In this document: positions 35,172 to 48,550 of the stretch, in pieces
Layout: each line of letters opens with the position of its first letter
How positions within the stretch are numbered: position 1 is the stretch's first letter
Assembly: GCA_945861265.1 (NCBI GenBank)
Contig: CAMAUC010000009.1
Span: 1 to 64,000, forward strand
From: Rhizobium sp. Q54
GTDB lineage: Bacteria; Pseudomonadota; Alphaproteobacteria; Rhizobiales; Xanthobacteraceae
Reading direction: 5' to 3'
DNA length: 64,000 bases
The notes under the pieces: model-generated
Databases searched by the model: none
Told to the model about the DNA's origin: nothing
The model's input: only the letters and a program-made list of their open reading frames with translations
Made by a program: the position numbers and the translations under genes

Positions 35172-36533
35172 TTACACCGCGAATTTCGCCCGCACCCGCG
35201 CCGCCTGGTCGGGATCGGCGCGCACGGTGACGGCGAGCTTGCCGTGTTCATCCATATCCTTGGACAGCACTTCGGCGTGGCGGTAGAGCCAGCTCAATCC
35301 CGCGCCATCCGACGGATCGAGCGAGAGATCGATGGTCTGGCGTTTTTCGGCGAGCCGCGCCTCGACCGCGGCGATCAGCCGATCGACGCCCTCGCCGGTT
35401 ATCGCTGACACCGCGACCGGCCGGCGGTCGGCAGGCGCCCGCTCGACCAGATTGAGAATGCGCTCGCGGCCATTGGCGTCGAGGCGGTCGATCTTGTTCC
35501 ACACTTCGACGATGCGGCGGTCCTCCGGCGCAATGCCGAGTTCGCTCAGGACCTTCTCAACGTCATGCGACTGCGCGCTGGTGTCTTCGTGCGACAGATC
35601 GCGTACATGCAGAATGACGTCGGCCTCGATGACCTCTTCCAGGGTGGCGCGGAACGCTGCCACCAACGTGGTCGGCAGATCGGAAATGAAACCGACGGTG
35701 TCGGAGAGAATGATGCGGTTGCCGTGCGGCAGATCGACCGCGCGCATGGTCGGATCGAGCGTGGCAAACAGCATGTCGGCCGACAGGACGCTGGCCGTCG
35801 TCATGCGATTGAACAGAGTCGACTTGCCGGCATTGGTATAACCGACCAAAGCGACGATCGGATAAGGCGTACGCTTGCGCGAGTCGCGGTGCAGCTTGCG
35901 CGTGCGCTTGACCTTGTCGAGATCGACCTCGATGCGGGCGATGCGCTCTTCCAGCATGCGCCTGTCCGCTTCAATCTGCGTCTCGCCGGGACCGCCGAGA
36001 AAGCCGAAGCCGCCGCGCTGGCGCTCGAGATGTGTCCACGAGCGGACCAGCCGGCCTTTTTGATAGGTCAGATGCGCGTGCTCGACCTGCAACGCTCCTT
36101 CGCGCGTGCGGGCGCGGCGTCCGAAGATTTCCAGAATGAGCCCGGTGCGGTCGATGACTTTCGCGCCCCAGGCCTTCTCCAGATTGCGCTGCTGCACCGG
36201 CGAGATCGCGCAATCCATGATGACGACGGAAGCTTCCAGCGACTTGGTCAGTCCGGCGATTTCGTCGACCTTGCCCTTACCGACATAAGTCGGCGGCCGC
36301 ACAGCGTGCAGCGTGACGATGCCGCCCTGCACGACATCGAGATCGATGGCGCGGGCCAGCCCCATGGCTTCTTCGAGGCGCGCTTCCGGCGTGCGCGTTT
36401 CCCCGGCCGCGCGCATGCCGCCGGTGCGCGCGGTCGGACGCTTGATCCACGGTTCGATGACGAGCGCGCGTCCGCTGCCCGAGCCCGTGGGCGTCAGGGT
36501 GTCCTTGCCGTCGTCGCGCTCGCGCTGTTCCAA
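35172..36533 (-). CDS. hflX: GTPase HflX
   Basis: 453 residues. The N-terminal HflX domain (VGKGKVDEIAGL, AISPVQQRNLEKAW, EHAHLTYQ, GGPGETQIEADRR) is followed by the G domain with G1 GYTNAGKSTL, G3 DTVGFI and G4 NKID. HflX binds the large ribosomal subunit and can split stalled ribosomes. It follows hfq on the same strand, the classic order, with a palindromic repeat in the gap. The start is a TTG with a weak ribosome-binding site, so the exact N-terminus is uncertain. Confidence 0.96.
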   Translation of the reverse strand: MEQRERDDGKDTLTPTGSGSGRALVIEPWIKRPTARTGGMRAAGETRTPEARLEEAMGLARAIDLDVVQGGIVTLHAVRPPTYVGKGKVDEIAGLTKSLEASVVIMDCAISPVQQRNLEKAWGAKVIDRTGLILEIFGRRARTREGALQVEHAHLTYQKGRLVRSWTHLERQRGGFGFLGGPGETQIEADRRMLEERIARIEVDLDKVKRTRKLHRDSRKRTPYPIVALVGYTNAGKSTLFNRMTTASVLSADMLFATLDPTMRAVDLPHGNRIILSDTVGFISDLPTTLVAAFRATLEEVIEADVILHVRDLSHEDTSAQSHDVEKVLSELGIAPEDRRIVEVWNKIDRLDANGRERILNLVERAPADRRPVAVSAITGEGVDRLIAAVEARLAEKRQTIDLSLDPSDGAGLSWLYRHAEVLSKDMDEHGKLAVTVRADPDQAARVRAKFAV

Positions 36534-36580
36534 CTATCTCACAATCCAAACAAGCGGGTCATCATCCGCAAATCTTTATT

Positions 36581-36628
36581 GCGCATGATCTTGGCCGAAA
36601 ACCGGTTCCCACTTTTCGGGATCATGCG
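36581..36628. repeat. Palindromic intergenic repeat (copy 1), hfq-hflX gap
   Basis: Outer arms CGCATGATC (36582-36590) and GATCATGCG (36620-36628) plus inner arms CCGAAAA (36595-36601) and TTTTCGG (36613-36619) form a two-step hairpin. The same 48-bp element recurs at 49,516-49,564 with one or two changes. It begins 2 bp after the hfq stop and may stop or stabilise the hfq transcript. Such elements are abundant in genomes of this order. Confidence 0.8.
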
Positions 36629-36630
36629 TG

Positions 36631-36891
36631 CTAAACCTTTTCCACCGCGAAGGGCTCTTCGCTGCCTTCGAACAGTTGGATCGGGTGGCCCGGCATGATG
36701 GTCGAGATGGCGTGCTTGTAGACCAACTGGGAATGTCCATCGCGGCGTAACAGCACGCAGAAATTATCGAACCAGGTGACGACGCCCTGCAATTTCACGC
36801 CATTGACCAGAAATATGGTGAGCGGGATTTTTGCCTTGCGGACGTGATTGAGAAAAGTGTCTTGCAGATTTTGTGCTCGTTCGGCTGCCAT
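36631..36891 (-). CDS. hfq: RNA chaperone Hfq
   Basis: 86 residues from the ATG at 36891, which gives the canonical N-terminus [11 protein letters not shown]; an upstream in-frame start adds 28 non-conserved residues. The Sm1 motif ([20 protein letters not shown]) and Sm2 (VYKHAIST) are complete. The hexamer pairs small RNAs with mRNAs. The C-terminal tail is short, as usual in Alphaproteobacteria. The 256-bp gap upstream (36,892-37,147) presumably holds its promoter. hflX follows downstream. Confidence 0.98.
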   Translation of the reverse strand: MAAERAQNLQDTFLNHVRKAKIPLTIFLVNGVKLQGVVTWFDNFCVLLRRDGHSQLVYKHAISTIMPGHPIQLFEGSEEPFAVEKV

Positions 36892-37147
36892 GGCCGTGTT
36901 CCATTTTTTAGCTCGCATCTTAACGCGCGAGACATTCGTTGCCCTTTGTCCTTCACATGCCATTTTAACGGGCATGCACCGCCTGCCCTACGCAGCGCGG
37001 TTTGAAGTTTGGGAACCGGTATTAGATGGCAGGGCGCCCCCCGGCGCAAGCGGAAGTTCGTGGGCAGTGCGGCAAGTCGCTGAAATAAATATGATTTTTA
37101 CCCATATTCACAACGGTTTGGCGGCTTTCACGGGCTGACGCGACCCT

Positions 37148-38005
37148 TTAGCTGAATTCGGCCTGGCTGTGGTAGTCGCGCCGCAAGGCCGAAGCGATGA
37201 GGCCGGGGGCGCCATTGCCGACCGGGCGGCCGTCAATCTGCACCACGGGCATGACCAGCTGGCTGGCCGAGGTGACAAAGGCCTCGCGCGCGGCATAGGC
37301 CTCCTCGACGGTGAACGGCCGCTCCTCGAAGCCGAGGCCCTCGCGGGCGATCAGGTCGATGACAACCGAGCGGGTGATGCCGGGCAGGATATCCCCCGAC
37401 AGCGGGCGGGTGACCAGCTTGCCGTCGCGGGTGACGATCCAGGCATTCGACGAGGCGCCTTCGGTGACGCGGCCCTGATCGTCGACCAGCCAGGCTTCTT
37501 TGGCGCCCTGCTCGCGCGCCTGCTGCTTGGCCAGCACATTGGGAAGCAGCGCCACCGATTTGATGTCGACGCGCTGCCAGCGCAAATCCGGCATGGTGAC
37601 GATGGCGATGCCTTCGGCCGCCTGCGTCTCAAGCTTCGCCGTGTCATGGCTGCGCGCGGTGACAACGATCGATGGCCGGGTGCCTTCGGGCGGAAACGGA
37701 AAGTCGCGCCGCATCTCGCCACGCGTCACCTGGACGTAGACGATGCCGTCGCGCACGCGGTTACGCCGCACCGTCTCGCGCATGACGATGCCGAGCGCCT
37801 TTGGCGTCATCGGATGCGCCATACGCAGTTCGCGCAAGGACCGGTCGAGCCGCGCCATGTGGCGGCGCTCGTCGACCAGACGGGCGCCCCTCACCTCGCA
37901 AACCTCATAGACGCCGTCGGCGAATTGATAGCCGCGATCCTCGATGCCGACCATGGCTTGCGCGTGCGCGACGTATTGGCCGTTGACGTAAGCGATACGG
38001 GACAT
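37148..38005 (-). CDS. dat: D-amino-acid transaminase (class IV aminotransferase)
   Basis: 285 residues, no signal. The fold-type IV PLP site DIKSVALLPNVLAKQQA carries the Schiff-base lysine in DIKS, followed by EAWLVDDQGRVTEGASSNAW and GDILPGITR (phosphate site). AYVNGQYVAHAQAMVGIEDRGYQFADGVYE at the N-terminus is typical. It converts D-amino acids and 2-oxo acids, mainly supplying D-Glu and D-Ala for peptidoglycan. It lies 9 bp after ntrX, so it could be read from the ntrYX transcript. Branched-chain aminotransferase is the less likely alternative. Confidence 0.9.
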   Translation of the reverse strand: MSRIAYVNGQYVAHAQAMVGIEDRGYQFADGVYEVCEVRGARLVDERRHMARLDRSLRELRMAHPMTPKALGIVMRETVRRNRVRDGIVYVQVTRGEMRRDFPFPPEGTRPSIVVTARSHDTAKLETQAAEGIAIVTMPDLRWQRVDIKSVALLPNVLAKQQAREQGAKEAWLVDDQGRVTEGASSNAWIVTRDGKLVTRPLSGDILPGITRSVVIDLIAREGLGFEERPFTVEEAYAAREAFVTSASQLVMPVVQIDGRPVGNGAPGLIASALRRDYHSQAEFS

Positions 38006-38014
38006 AATGCGGTC

Positions 38015-39382
<1,368 letters not shown>

Positions 39383-39388
39383 GCTTTT

Positions 39389-41668
39389 CTACTCGTTCAA
39401 CGTCAATTGCGGCGACGCCTGCGTCGCCGCGCTATGCGTTTCTGTCACGGTTGGCGCCGGCGTCTCGGCTTTGCCGGCGGCGGCAAATTGCATGCGCACC
39501 CAGGCACCGCGCTGACCGGGCACTTTGTCGGCGGCGTCGCGCAGTTCGATGGTGCCGCCATGCTCCTCGACGATGCGCCCGACAATGGCGAGGCCGAGGC
39601 CAGTGCCCTTCTCGCGCGTGGTGACGTAGGGCTCGATCAGGCGGCTGCGGTTTTCCTTCGGCAGGCCGATGCCATTGTCGACGACGTCGATGACGATGCT
39701 GTCGCCGTGGCGCGCGGCCGCCAGGTGGATTGTGCCTTTGCCGAGTTCATCCGGCGGCACCGCGGCGATCGCCTCCGTGGCGTTCTTGATCAGATTGGTC
39801 AACGCTTGCGAGATCAGGCGGCGATCGAATTGCGCCGGCATCGGGCTCTCGGCGATATCGGCATCGATATCGATCTCGGCATTGCCGACGCGCATCAGGA
39901 ACACCGCCTGACGCACGGTGTCGGCGACATCCTCGGCAAGAATGACGGGCTTGGGCATGCGCGCGAATTTGGAGAATTCATCGACCATGCGCCGGATGTC
40001 GTCGACCTGGCGGATGATGGTGTCGGTGCATTGTTCGAAGATGGCGCGGTCCTCGACGATTACCTTGCCGTATTTGCGGCGCAGCCGTTCGGCCGACAGC
40101 TGGATCGGCGTCAGCGGATTCTTGATCTCATGCGCGATGCGGCGTGCAATATCGGCCCAGGCCGAGGTGCGCTGCGCGGCGACCAGTTCGGTGATGTCGT
40201 CCAGTGTGATAACGTAGCCGTGGTCGGCCTCGGCCGATTGCTCGCCGGTGACCCGCACCGACAGGTTTCGCTCGCGGCCGTTGCGCGAAATGGTGACTTG
40301 ATCCTGGGTACGGGCGCCGGTGGTTGCGGCGAACATGATGTCGGCCAGTTCCGGGAACACGTCGTTGAGTGGCTTGCCAAGCGCCTCGTCCTCGCTGCGG
40401 CCGATCAGTTTTTCCGCCGAACGGTTGAGAATGCGCACGAGGCCGTGGCTGTCGACACCGACGACGCCGGCCGAAGCGCCGGCCAGCACGGCTTCGGTGA
40501 AACGCCGCCTGGTGTCGATGACGTCGCGCGCGCGCACCAGATCGTCGCGCTGCGTGCGCAATTCCTGGGTCATGCGGTTGAAGGTTTCGCCGAGATGGGC
40601 GAGATCGCCCTCCGCCGGCCGCACCGGCACGCGCACGAACAGATTGCCTTCCGACACCGCGTTGGCGGCGCCGATAAGGCGGCGTATCGGCGCCACCAGT
40701 TTGTTGGCGAAGTTAAAGCCGATCCACACCGCCGATAACAGCACGATCAGCGCAATCACGGTGTACATCAGCGCGAAGGCGACCTGGACGCCGACGCGGC
40801 GTGCCTCGATCGCGGTGTATTCATTGACGCTCTTTTGTGTCTCGCGCAATTGCGGCACCACGCGCGGATCGAGCAGCCGTGTCACGTAAAGATAGCGGTT
40901 CTCGAAATTCTGAAGTTTGACGATGGCCGCGACGTAATTGGTGTCGGGCAGCAGCACCAGTTGCGGCTCCTTGTCGCTGATATTCGGCAGCGCCTCGCGC
41001 GGCGGCAGTGCGAATGTCAGGTTCGTCTTGACGTCGGCGCGCGCAACCACGCCGAGATCGGAATCGAGCACGATGACGGCGCCGAGCCCGCGCACCGCCG
41101 CCTGGAAAGTCAAAAACTCGCCGAGCTTTTCCGGGTCTTGATCGACCGCGGTCTTGGCGCGCGACAATTCGATCGCCACCACCAGAACATCGGAGCGCAC
41201 GATCTGGGCGTGTTCATTGAGATAAGCTTGCGCCACGATCAACGAATTCTCGATCGCCGCGCGCGTGCGGGTCGAAAACAGGCGGTCGAGGCCGCGGTCG
41301 AGGGTGACGCTGGCGACGATGGCGACCAGAATGGCGGGCGCCGCGGCGATCAGCGAGAACAGGCCGACGATGCGGACATGCAGCTTGGCGGCGGCCCGGC
41401 CCGAGCGGCGCGCCTGCACAACCTGCCAGACCTCGCGCACGATGATCGCCAGCAGCAGCACGACGCTCGCGGCGTTGACCAGCAGCAAGCTGACGACGAC
41501 GTAGTGGGTCGGCGACACCGGCGTCAAATCGGCCAGCACGACAAAAGTGACGAAAGCCGAAAACAGCGCCAGCGCGACCGCCAGCGGCCCCATGATCCGC
41601 CGCTCCTCGCGGCGTGCCAGCGAGGCCGAAAGCCCGGCATCGGCGGTCGTGGGCTGATCGACGCTCAT
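39389..41668 (-). CDS. ntrY: Sensor histidine kinase NtrY
   Basis: 759 residues. Four membrane segments flank a periplasmic loop in the first 330 residues. HAMP (NKLVAPIRRLIGAANAVSEG) follows, then PAS (residues about 390-500), the phosphoacceptor site [15 protein letters not shown] and the ATPase boxes (DNGIGLP, GTGLGLAIVGRI). It senses nitrogen or redox state and phosphorylates NtrX. The 170 bp upstream (41,669-41,838) separate it from the LLM gene and probably carry the ntrYX promoter. Confidence 0.96.
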   Translation of the reverse strand: MSVDQPTTADAGLSASLARREERRIMGPLAVALALFSAFVTFVVLADLTPVSPTHYVVVSLLLVNAASVVLLLAIIVREVWQVVQARRSGRAAAKLHVRIVGLFSLIAAAPAILVAIVASVTLDRGLDRLFSTRTRAAIENSLIVAQAYLNEHAQIVRSDVLVVAIELSRAKTAVDQDPEKLGEFLTFQAAVRGLGAVIVLDSDLGVVARADVKTNLTFALPPREALPNISDKEPQLVLLPDTNYVAAIVKLQNFENRYLYVTRLLDPRVVPQLRETQKSVNEYTAIEARRVGVQVAFALMYTVIALIVLLSAVWIGFNFANKLVAPIRRLIGAANAVSEGNLFVRVPVRPAEGDLAHLGETFNRMTQELRTQRDDLVRARDVIDTRRRFTEAVLAGASAGVVGVDSHGLVRILNRSAEKLIGRSEDEALGKPLNDVFPELADIMFAATTGARTQDQVTISRNGRERNLSVRVTGEQSAEADHGYVITLDDITELVAAQRTSAWADIARRIAHEIKNPLTPIQLSAERLRRKYGKVIVEDRAIFEQCTDTIIRQVDDIRRMVDEFSKFARMPKPVILAEDVADTVRQAVFLMRVGNAEIDIDADIAESPMPAQFDRRLISQALTNLIKNATEAIAAVPPDELGKGTIHLAAARHGDSIVIDVVDNGIGLPKENRSRLIEPYVTTREKGTGLGLAIVGRIVEEHGGTIELRDAADKVPGQRGAWVRMQFAAAGKAETPAPTVTETHSAATQASPQLTLNE

Positions 41669-41838
41669 GAGGTTTTGAGGTCCCTAGGCAACACTATGGA
41701 GGGCAAGGCGAACCACGGATGTACCCACGAAGGCAGCACCTTCATCGACGTTGATGCTTTTATACAACAATGTTGCCAAAATACGACAAGACTGCGGCGC
41801 GAAACCACAACCTCGGTTAATGCACCGGGAAAGCGGCT

Positions 41839-42882
41839 TTAGCCGGCTGCCGCGCCGGCCATCTCCCGCACCAGCGGTGCGACCCGGCGGCCGTACAGCT
41901 CGATACAGCGCATCATTTTGGCGTGTGGCAGCGGGCCGGCCGAATACTTCATGTCGAAACGGGAGGCGCCGAGCGTCTTGACCGTTCCGGCGATCTTCCG
42001 GGCGACGGTTTCGGGCGAGCCGACATAGAGCGAGCCGTGTGCGATCTCGCGCTCGAACTCCGCCTTGCCGAACGGCGCCCAGCCGCGCTCGGCGCCGATC
42101 TTGTCGCGCATGCGCTTGTAGTCGGAATACAGCTCCTCACGCGCCAGCGCGTCGGTTTCGGCGACGTAGCCATGCGAATGCACGCCGACCGGCAGCATCG
42201 GCTTGCCCTCTTGCGTGAGCGCGCGCTTGTAGAGATCGACAAAGGGCGCAAAGCGCGCCGGGTCGCCGCCGATGATCGCCAGCATCATCGGGAAGCCGTA
42301 ATGCGCCGCGCGCACCACTGACTCCGGCGTGCCGCCGACGCCGATCCAGGTGGTCAGCGTGCCGGATGCCGTTTTCGGGAAGATCGGTTGCTTGCTGAGC
42401 GGCGCGCGGGTACCGCCCTGCCAGGTCACCGGCTGCTGCTTGATCACCTGCGCGTAAAGATCGAGCTTCTCGTTGAACAGTTCTTCGTACTGATTGAGAT
42501 CGAAACCAAACAACGGAAACGATTCGATGAACGAACCGCGGCCGAGGATGACCTCGGCGCGGCCGTTCGAGACGGCGTCCAAGGTTGCGAAGCGCTGATA
42601 AACGCGGATCGGATCGTCGGACGACAGCACGGTGACGGCCGAGCCGAGACGAATGCGTTTGGTGCGGGCTGCAATCGCCGACAGAACCATTTCTGGGGAA
42701 GCGACGGCGAAGTCGGCGCGGTGATGTTCACCGACACCGAGGAAGTCGACGCCGGCCTCATCGGCCAGCACGCCCTCCTCGACCAGGTCGCGGATCACCT
42801 GCGCGGCGTGTTGCGGCTTGCCGTCGGGACCGTCGGTGATGTCGCCGAATGTATCGAGGCCGAGTTCGATGGTTGGGCACAT
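41839..42882 (-). CDS. LLM-class (luciferase-like) flavin-dependent oxidoreductase
   Basis: 347 residues, F420/FMN luciferase-like TIM barrel. Signature stretches are FLGVGEHHRADFAVASPEMV, LGSAVTVLSSDDPIRVYQRFATLD, ILGRGSFIESFPLFG and GSPETVARKI. Such enzymes use reduced flavin to oxidise small organic molecules; the substrate is unknown. It sits between ntrC and ntrY on the same strand. In most Alphaproteobacteria these are adjacent, so this looks like an insertion that may have come under nitrogen control. Confidence 0.92.
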   Translation of the reverse strand: MCPTIELGLDTFGDITDGPDGKPQHAAQVIRDLVEEGVLADEAGVDFLGVGEHHRADFAVASPEMVLSAIAARTKRIRLGSAVTVLSSDDPIRVYQRFATLDAVSNGRAEVILGRGSFIESFPLFGFDLNQYEELFNEKLDLYAQVIKQQPVTWQGGTRAPLSKQPIFPKTASGTLTTWIGVGGTPESVVRAAHYGFPMMLAIIGGDPARFAPFVDLYKRALTQEGKPMLPVGVHSHGYVAETDALAREELYSDYKRMRDKIGAERGWAPFGKAEFEREIAHGSLYVGSPETVARKIAGTVKTLGASRFDMKYSAGPLPHAKMMRCIELYGRRVAPLVREMAGAAAG

Positions 42883-42970
42883 GCGTTATACCTCGCGCGT
42901 CCCGCACCGCGCGGGCCGAGCGTTGATAAGGCATGCCGATTTAATTGCAACGGCCAGACACCCGGCGCGG

Positions 42971-44413
<1,443 letters not shown>

Positions 44414-44421
44414 CGGTTACC

Positions 44422-45576
44422 TCACGGGCTCTGGACGGACGGTGCATCGTCGATGACGCCGTCGCCGCTGTAGATGGGCATCAGCACGCGGAAGGTGGTC
44501 CGCCGCGGCTGCGATTCACATTCGATAATCCCGCCGTGGTCGCCGACGATCTTGGCGACCAGAGCAAGGCCTAAGCCGCTGCCGGTCCGCTTGGTGGTGA
44601 CAAAGGGATCGAACAGATGCGGCATGAGATCCTCCGGAACGCCGGGGCCGTTGTCGCGCACGCAGAACTCCAGCGGCAGCGACACGCGCGCATTGGTGCC
44701 GGGCACGGCGAGACGCACGCCGGGACGGAAAGCGGTGGTCAACTGGATTTCGCCGTCGGCGGCGGTCTCGCCGATGGCCTCGGCGGCGTTCTTGACCAGG
44801 TTGAGGAACACCTGAATGAGTTGATCGCGGTTCGCCAGCACCGGCGGCAGCGACGGGTCGTATTCCTCGACGAATTTGATGTGCCGGGCAAAGCCGGTCT
44901 GCGCCAACCGTTTCACATGATCGAGCACGACGTGAATGTTGACCGGCTCGCGCTCGACCGGGCGTTCGTCGGCGAACACTTCCATGCGATCGACCAATTT
45001 CACGATGCGGTCGGTCTCGTCGCAAATGAGCATGGTGAGCTGACGGTCTTCGTCGCCGGCGGATTGTTCGAGCAACTGCGCCGCGCCACGAATGCCGGAC
45101 AATGGATTCTTGATTTCATGCGCCAGCATGGCGGCAAGCGCGATCACCGAGCGAGCCGCGCCGCGATGCGTCAACTGGCGGTCCATCTTGTCGGCGATGG
45201 TGCGTTCCTGCAGCATGACGATGACGTGGCCTGGATATTCCGGCAGCGGCGCAACATGCAGGTCGACCAGCCGTTCGCCCGGATTGCGCGGCGTGGCGAG
45301 GTCGACCTTGTATTCGTTCACCGCCGAACCGCCGCGGCGCACCTGCTCGATCAGGGTCAGCAAAGGCGAACCGAACGGCACCAGATCGCGCAGCATGTTC
45401 CGGCGCAGCATCGGGATCGACGCTTCGAAGAACTGTTCGGCCGCGACGTTGGCGTCGGCGATCTTGCCGTCGGCGGCGACCATCAGCACCGGATGCGGCA
45501 GCGCGTTGAGCATGGCGTCGGCCGAGACGGTTTCGCGCGCCGACAAGGTCTTGGACGAAATCTGCGCGCGGCTCAT
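44422..45576 (-). CDS. ntrB: Nitrogen sensor histidine kinase NtrB
   Basis: 384 residues, soluble. The N-terminal PAS domain is followed by the phosphoacceptor site [19 protein letters not shown] and the ATP-binding boxes ([42 protein letters not shown]). It phosphorylates NtrC and is controlled by PII proteins. Its start overlaps the dusB stop by 4 bp. Confidence 0.97.
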   Translation of the reverse strand: MSRAQISSKTLSARETVSADAMLNALPHPVLMVAADGKIADANVAAEQFFEASIPMLRRNMLRDLVPFGSPLLTLIEQVRRGGSAVNEYKVDLATPRNPGERLVDLHVAPLPEYPGHVIVMLQERTIADKMDRQLTHRGAARSVIALAAMLAHEIKNPLSGIRGAAQLLEQSAGDEDRQLTMLICDETDRIVKLVDRMEVFADERPVEREPVNIHVVLDHVKRLAQTGFARHIKFVEEYDPSLPPVLANRDQLIQVFLNLVKNAAEAIGETAADGEIQLTTAFRPGVRLAVPGTNARVSLPLEFCVRDNGPGVPEDLMPHLFDPFVTTKRTGSGLGLALVAKIVGDHGGIIECESQPRRTTFRVLMPIYSGDGVIDDAPSVQSP

Positions 45577-46628
45577 GCGGCGGCCCTCCAGCCGAAGGCG
45601 TCATAGGCTTCGGCCAGATACTGGCGCGCCGCGCGCGGCTCCTCGGCGGTGAGGACGCGGCCGCGATGCAGCTTCAGCAAATCGTCGGATGCGCCGGCGC
45701 TCTGCGCCGCCGCGTCGAGCGCCCAGGCAAGATGCTTGCGGGCGTGCTTGCGGCCGATCTTGAGACCGTGATGTGCGAGCATGTCGTCATACATCGAGTC
45801 GATCAGCGCCAGCTGTTCATCCAATGGCGGCGCTTCTTCGCGCACGCCGCTGTCGAGATAACGCGCGACCTGGCCGGGAAACCACGGCCGCCCCTGCGCG
45901 GCGCGGCCGACCATCACCGCGTCGGCGCCGGAGGCATGAAGCGCGCGGTCGGCATCCTCGAAGGATCGGATGTCGCCATTGACGATAACGGGCACCGTCA
46001 CCGCATTCTTCACCGCCCGCACCGCATCCCAGTCGGCGCTGCCGTCGTAAAACTGGCAACGGGTGCGGCCATGCACGGTGATCATCTTGACGCCTGCGTC
46101 TTGCGCGCGGCGCGCCAGTTCGGGCGCGTTCAGCGAGGTGGTGTCCCAGCCGAGCCGCATCTTCAACGTCACCGGCACCTTGACGGCGTTGACCGTGGCA
46201 TCGATGAGCGTCAGCGCGTGATCGAGGTCGCGCATCAGCGCCGATCCGGCCGCGCCGTTGGTCACCTGCTTGGACGGGCAACCCATGTTGATATCGACGA
46301 TCTGCGCGCCCTGGCCTTCGACAATGCGGGCGCCTTCGGCCATCCAGCGGGTCTCGCAGCCGGCGAGCTGCACGACATTGATGACAACCCCCTCGCCGCG
46401 GCTGCGCACATTGGCCTCGCGCTGACCTTGCGCCAGCCCGGCACAGGCGGTCATTTCCGATACCACCAGCCCTGCGCCGAGACGTTCGGCCACGCGGCGG
46501 AACGGCGCGTCGGTAATGCCGGACATCGGCGCCAGGATGACGCGATTCGGCACCGCGACAGGGCCGATGGTCAATTCCGGTACCTGAAAACCGTTGATTT
46601 CGCGCCCCCGGGGGCGAATGCCCATCAT
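45573..46628 (-). CDS. dusB: tRNA-dihydrouridine synthase DusB (NifR3)
   Basis: 351 residues with an FMN TIM barrel: [12 protein letters not shown], the catalytic region [41 protein letters not shown] and [11 protein letters not shown]. It reduces uridine in the tRNA D-loop. It is first of the dusB-ntrB-ntrC operon, the normal alphaproteobacterial arrangement in which this gene was named nifR3. It is divergent from ispDF, with a gap of about 170 bp (46,629-46,796). Confidence 0.96.
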   Translation of the reverse strand: MMGIRPRGREINGFQVPELTIGPVAVPNRVILAPMSGITDAPFRRVAERLGAGLVVSEMTACAGLAQGQREANVRSRGEGVVINVVQLAGCETRWMAEGARIVEGQGAQIVDINMGCPSKQVTNGAAGSALMRDLDHALTLIDATVNAVKVPVTLKMRLGWDTTSLNAPELARRAQDAGVKMITVHGRTRCQFYDGSADWDAVRAVKNAVTVPVIVNGDIRSFEDADRALHASGADAVMVGRAAQGRPWFPGQVARYLDSGVREEAPPLDEQLALIDSMYDDMLAHHGLKIGRKHARKHLAWALDAAAQSAGASDDLLKLHRGRVLTAEEPRAARQYLAEAYDAFGWRAAA

Positions 46629-46796
46629 TTAGGCGTCACCTTTCGTTGCTTAGAGTTTAGCCAAGATACCGGGCGGCGCAAGTGCTGCACTGCAATATTC
46701 TGTACAAGCTTAAAGGCGCGCTGCGCATAGCTCGGCCTTTTCCGGCGACGCAGGAACGCGGTAAAGCGGACGCGCATTCACGGAGCGGCTTCTAGC

Positions 46797-47990
46797 ATGG
46801 CGTCGGGACCACGGGAAAAAGTCGCCGCGATTATCGTCGCGGCCGGTCGCGGTACCCGCGCCGGGGCATCCGACGTGCCGAAGCAGTTCCGCGCGGTTGG
46901 CGGCGAGGTCATGTTGCGGCGGACGCTGGCTCTGTTCGCTGGCGCGCGGGAACTTGAGCTGGTGCAGACCGTCATTCATGCCGACGACGACGCGCGCTAC
47001 CACGCGGCGGCGAAAGGCTTTGACTTGCTGCCGCCGGTGCATGGCGGCGCGACACGGCAAGCCTCGGTGCGCGCCGGGCTGGAAGCCTTGGCGGCGCATG
47101 CGCCCGATATCGTTCTCATCCATGACGCCGCCCGCCCCTTTGCCACCGCCGCGTTGGTCGCGCGCGCGATTGACGCCGCGCGGCAGACCGGCGCGGCAAT
47201 CCCGGCCCTTGCCGTCACCGATACGATCAAGCGTGTCGATGAAGGCGGCCATGTCGGCGAAACGCTCGAGCGCGCCATGTTGCGCGCGGTGCAGACGCCG
47301 CAGGCCTTCGCCTTCCAGCCGCTGCTGGCGGCGCATCGCAACGCGTTACGCGAAAGGCGTGACGATTTCACCGACGATGCCGCGCTCGCCGAATGGGCCG
47401 GGATGACCGTCACGACCTTTGCCGGCGAGCCGGGCAACATCAAGATCACCAATCCCGAGGACTTCATGCGCGCCGAAGCAATGACAATGGATCAACTAGG
47501 CGATATCCGCACCGGCACCGGCATCGATGTTCATGCCTTCAGTCTCGGCGATCATGTCATCCTCGGCGGCATCAGCATTCCGCATTCAGAAAGCCTGCGC
47601 GGTCACTCCGACGCCGATGTCGCGCTGCATGCGCTCACCGATGCCCTGCTCGGCGCACTCGCGAATGGCGATATCGGCTCGCATTTTCCGCCAAGCGACG
47701 AACAGTGGCGCAATGCCTCGTCTGACCGGTTTCTCAAATTCGCGGTCGACCAGGTCGCGGTGCGCGGCGGCCGTATCGCCCATCTTGATCTCACCATCGT
47801 CTGCGAAGCGCCGAAGATCGGTCCGCATCGCGACGCGATGCGTGAATCGATTGCGCGCATTGCCGGCATCGATATCGGCCGCGTCGCGGTGAAAGCGACC
47901 ACCAGTGAGCGGCTCGGCTTTACCGGCCGCGGCGAAGGCATCGCCGCCTATGCAACGGCGACGGTCAGGCTGCCGTGGGGCGAGACATGA
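46797..47990 (+). CDS. ispDF: Bifunctional IspD/IspF isoprenoid enzyme
   Basis: 397 residues. The N-terminal half (1 to about 225) is Isp[33 protein letters not shown] and TNPEDF. The C-terminal half is Isp[39 protein letters not shown] and [15 protein letters not shown], with the zinc ligands Asp and His of DVH. One protein therefore catalyses two non-consecutive MEP-pathway steps, a fusion typical of Alphaproteobacteria. It overlaps cinA by 4 bp. Confidence 0.97.
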   Translation: MASGPREKVAAIIVAAGRGTRAGASDVPKQFRAVGGEVMLRRTLALFAGARELELVQTVIHADDDARYHAAAKGFDLLPPVHGGATRQASVRAGLEALAAHAPDIVLIHDAARPFATAALVARAIDAARQTGAAIPALAVTDTIKRVDEGGHVGETLERAMLRAVQTPQAFAFQPLLAAHRNALRERRDDFTDDAALAEWAGMTVTTFAGEPGNIKITNPEDFMRAEAMTMDQLGDIRTGTGIDVHAFSLGDHVILGGISIPHSESLRGHSDADVALHALTDALLGALANGDIGSHFPPSDEQWRNASSDRFLKFAVDQVAVRGGRIAHLDLTIVCEAPKIGPHRDAMRESIARIAGIDIGRVAVKATTSERLGFTGRGEGIAAYATATVRLPWGET

Positions 47991-48550
47991 ACTCCGACAC
48001 CGCCGACGCGGCCATCGCGCTGATCCAATTGTGCATCGAGCGGAAGCTGACGATCGCCACCGCGGAATCCTGCACCGGCGGCCTCGTCGCCGGCGCACTG
48101 ACCGATGTGCCAGGCTCATCGGCGGTGGTCGATCGCGGCTTTGTCACTTATTCCAACAACGCCAAACAACAGATGCTCGGCGTACCGGCGGCGACATTGA
48201 AGCAATATGGCGCGGTCAGCCGGCAGACCGCCGAAGCGATGGCCCGCGGCGCGCTGACGAAGGCCAAAGTCGATCTGGCGGTGGCGATCACCGGCATTGC
48301 CGGTCCGGGCGGCGGCTCGGTGGACAAGCCGGTCGGCCTTGTGCACTTCGCCGCCGCATCGCGCGATGGCACGTCAATGCACGCGGCGATGCGTTATGGT
48401 GATATCGGACGCACGGACGTGCGGCACAAATCGGTGCTGCAGGCGTTACGCATGCTGATGGAACTGGCCGAGGCGCACGCGGCCGGCGCGCCGCGCAAAC
48501 CGGCGAAACAGGCGAAACAGGCATCGGCCAAAGGACAAAAGAAGCCATGA
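47987..48550 (+). CDS. CinA-family nicotinamide-nucleotide amidohydrolase
   Basis: 187 residues from the ATG overlapping the ispDF stop (ATGA). It is a stand-alone CinA C-terminal domain: [37 protein letters not shown] and [19 protein letters not shown] are conserved and carry the catalytic Ser and Lys regions. It probably deamidates NMN for pyridine-nucleotide salvage, like PncC. A Lys/Ala-rich tail of about 20 residues ends the protein. It is translationally coupled to the TspO-like gene. Confidence 0.93.
   Translation: MNSDTADAAIALIQLCIERKLTIATAESCTGGLVAGALTDVPGSSAVVDRGFVTYSNNAKQQMLGVPAATLKQYGAVSRQTAEAMARGALTKAKVDLAVAITGIAGPGGGSVDKPVGLVHFAAASRDGTSMHAAMRYGDIGRTDVRHKSVLQALRMLMELAEAHAAGAPRKPAKQAKQASAKGQKKP

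Noticed and set aside
46680-46712. Possible NtrC-binding site (TGCAC ... GTACA) upstream of dusB
   Set aside because: The spacing is 11 bp instead of 7 and one arm is mismatched; too weak to claim.
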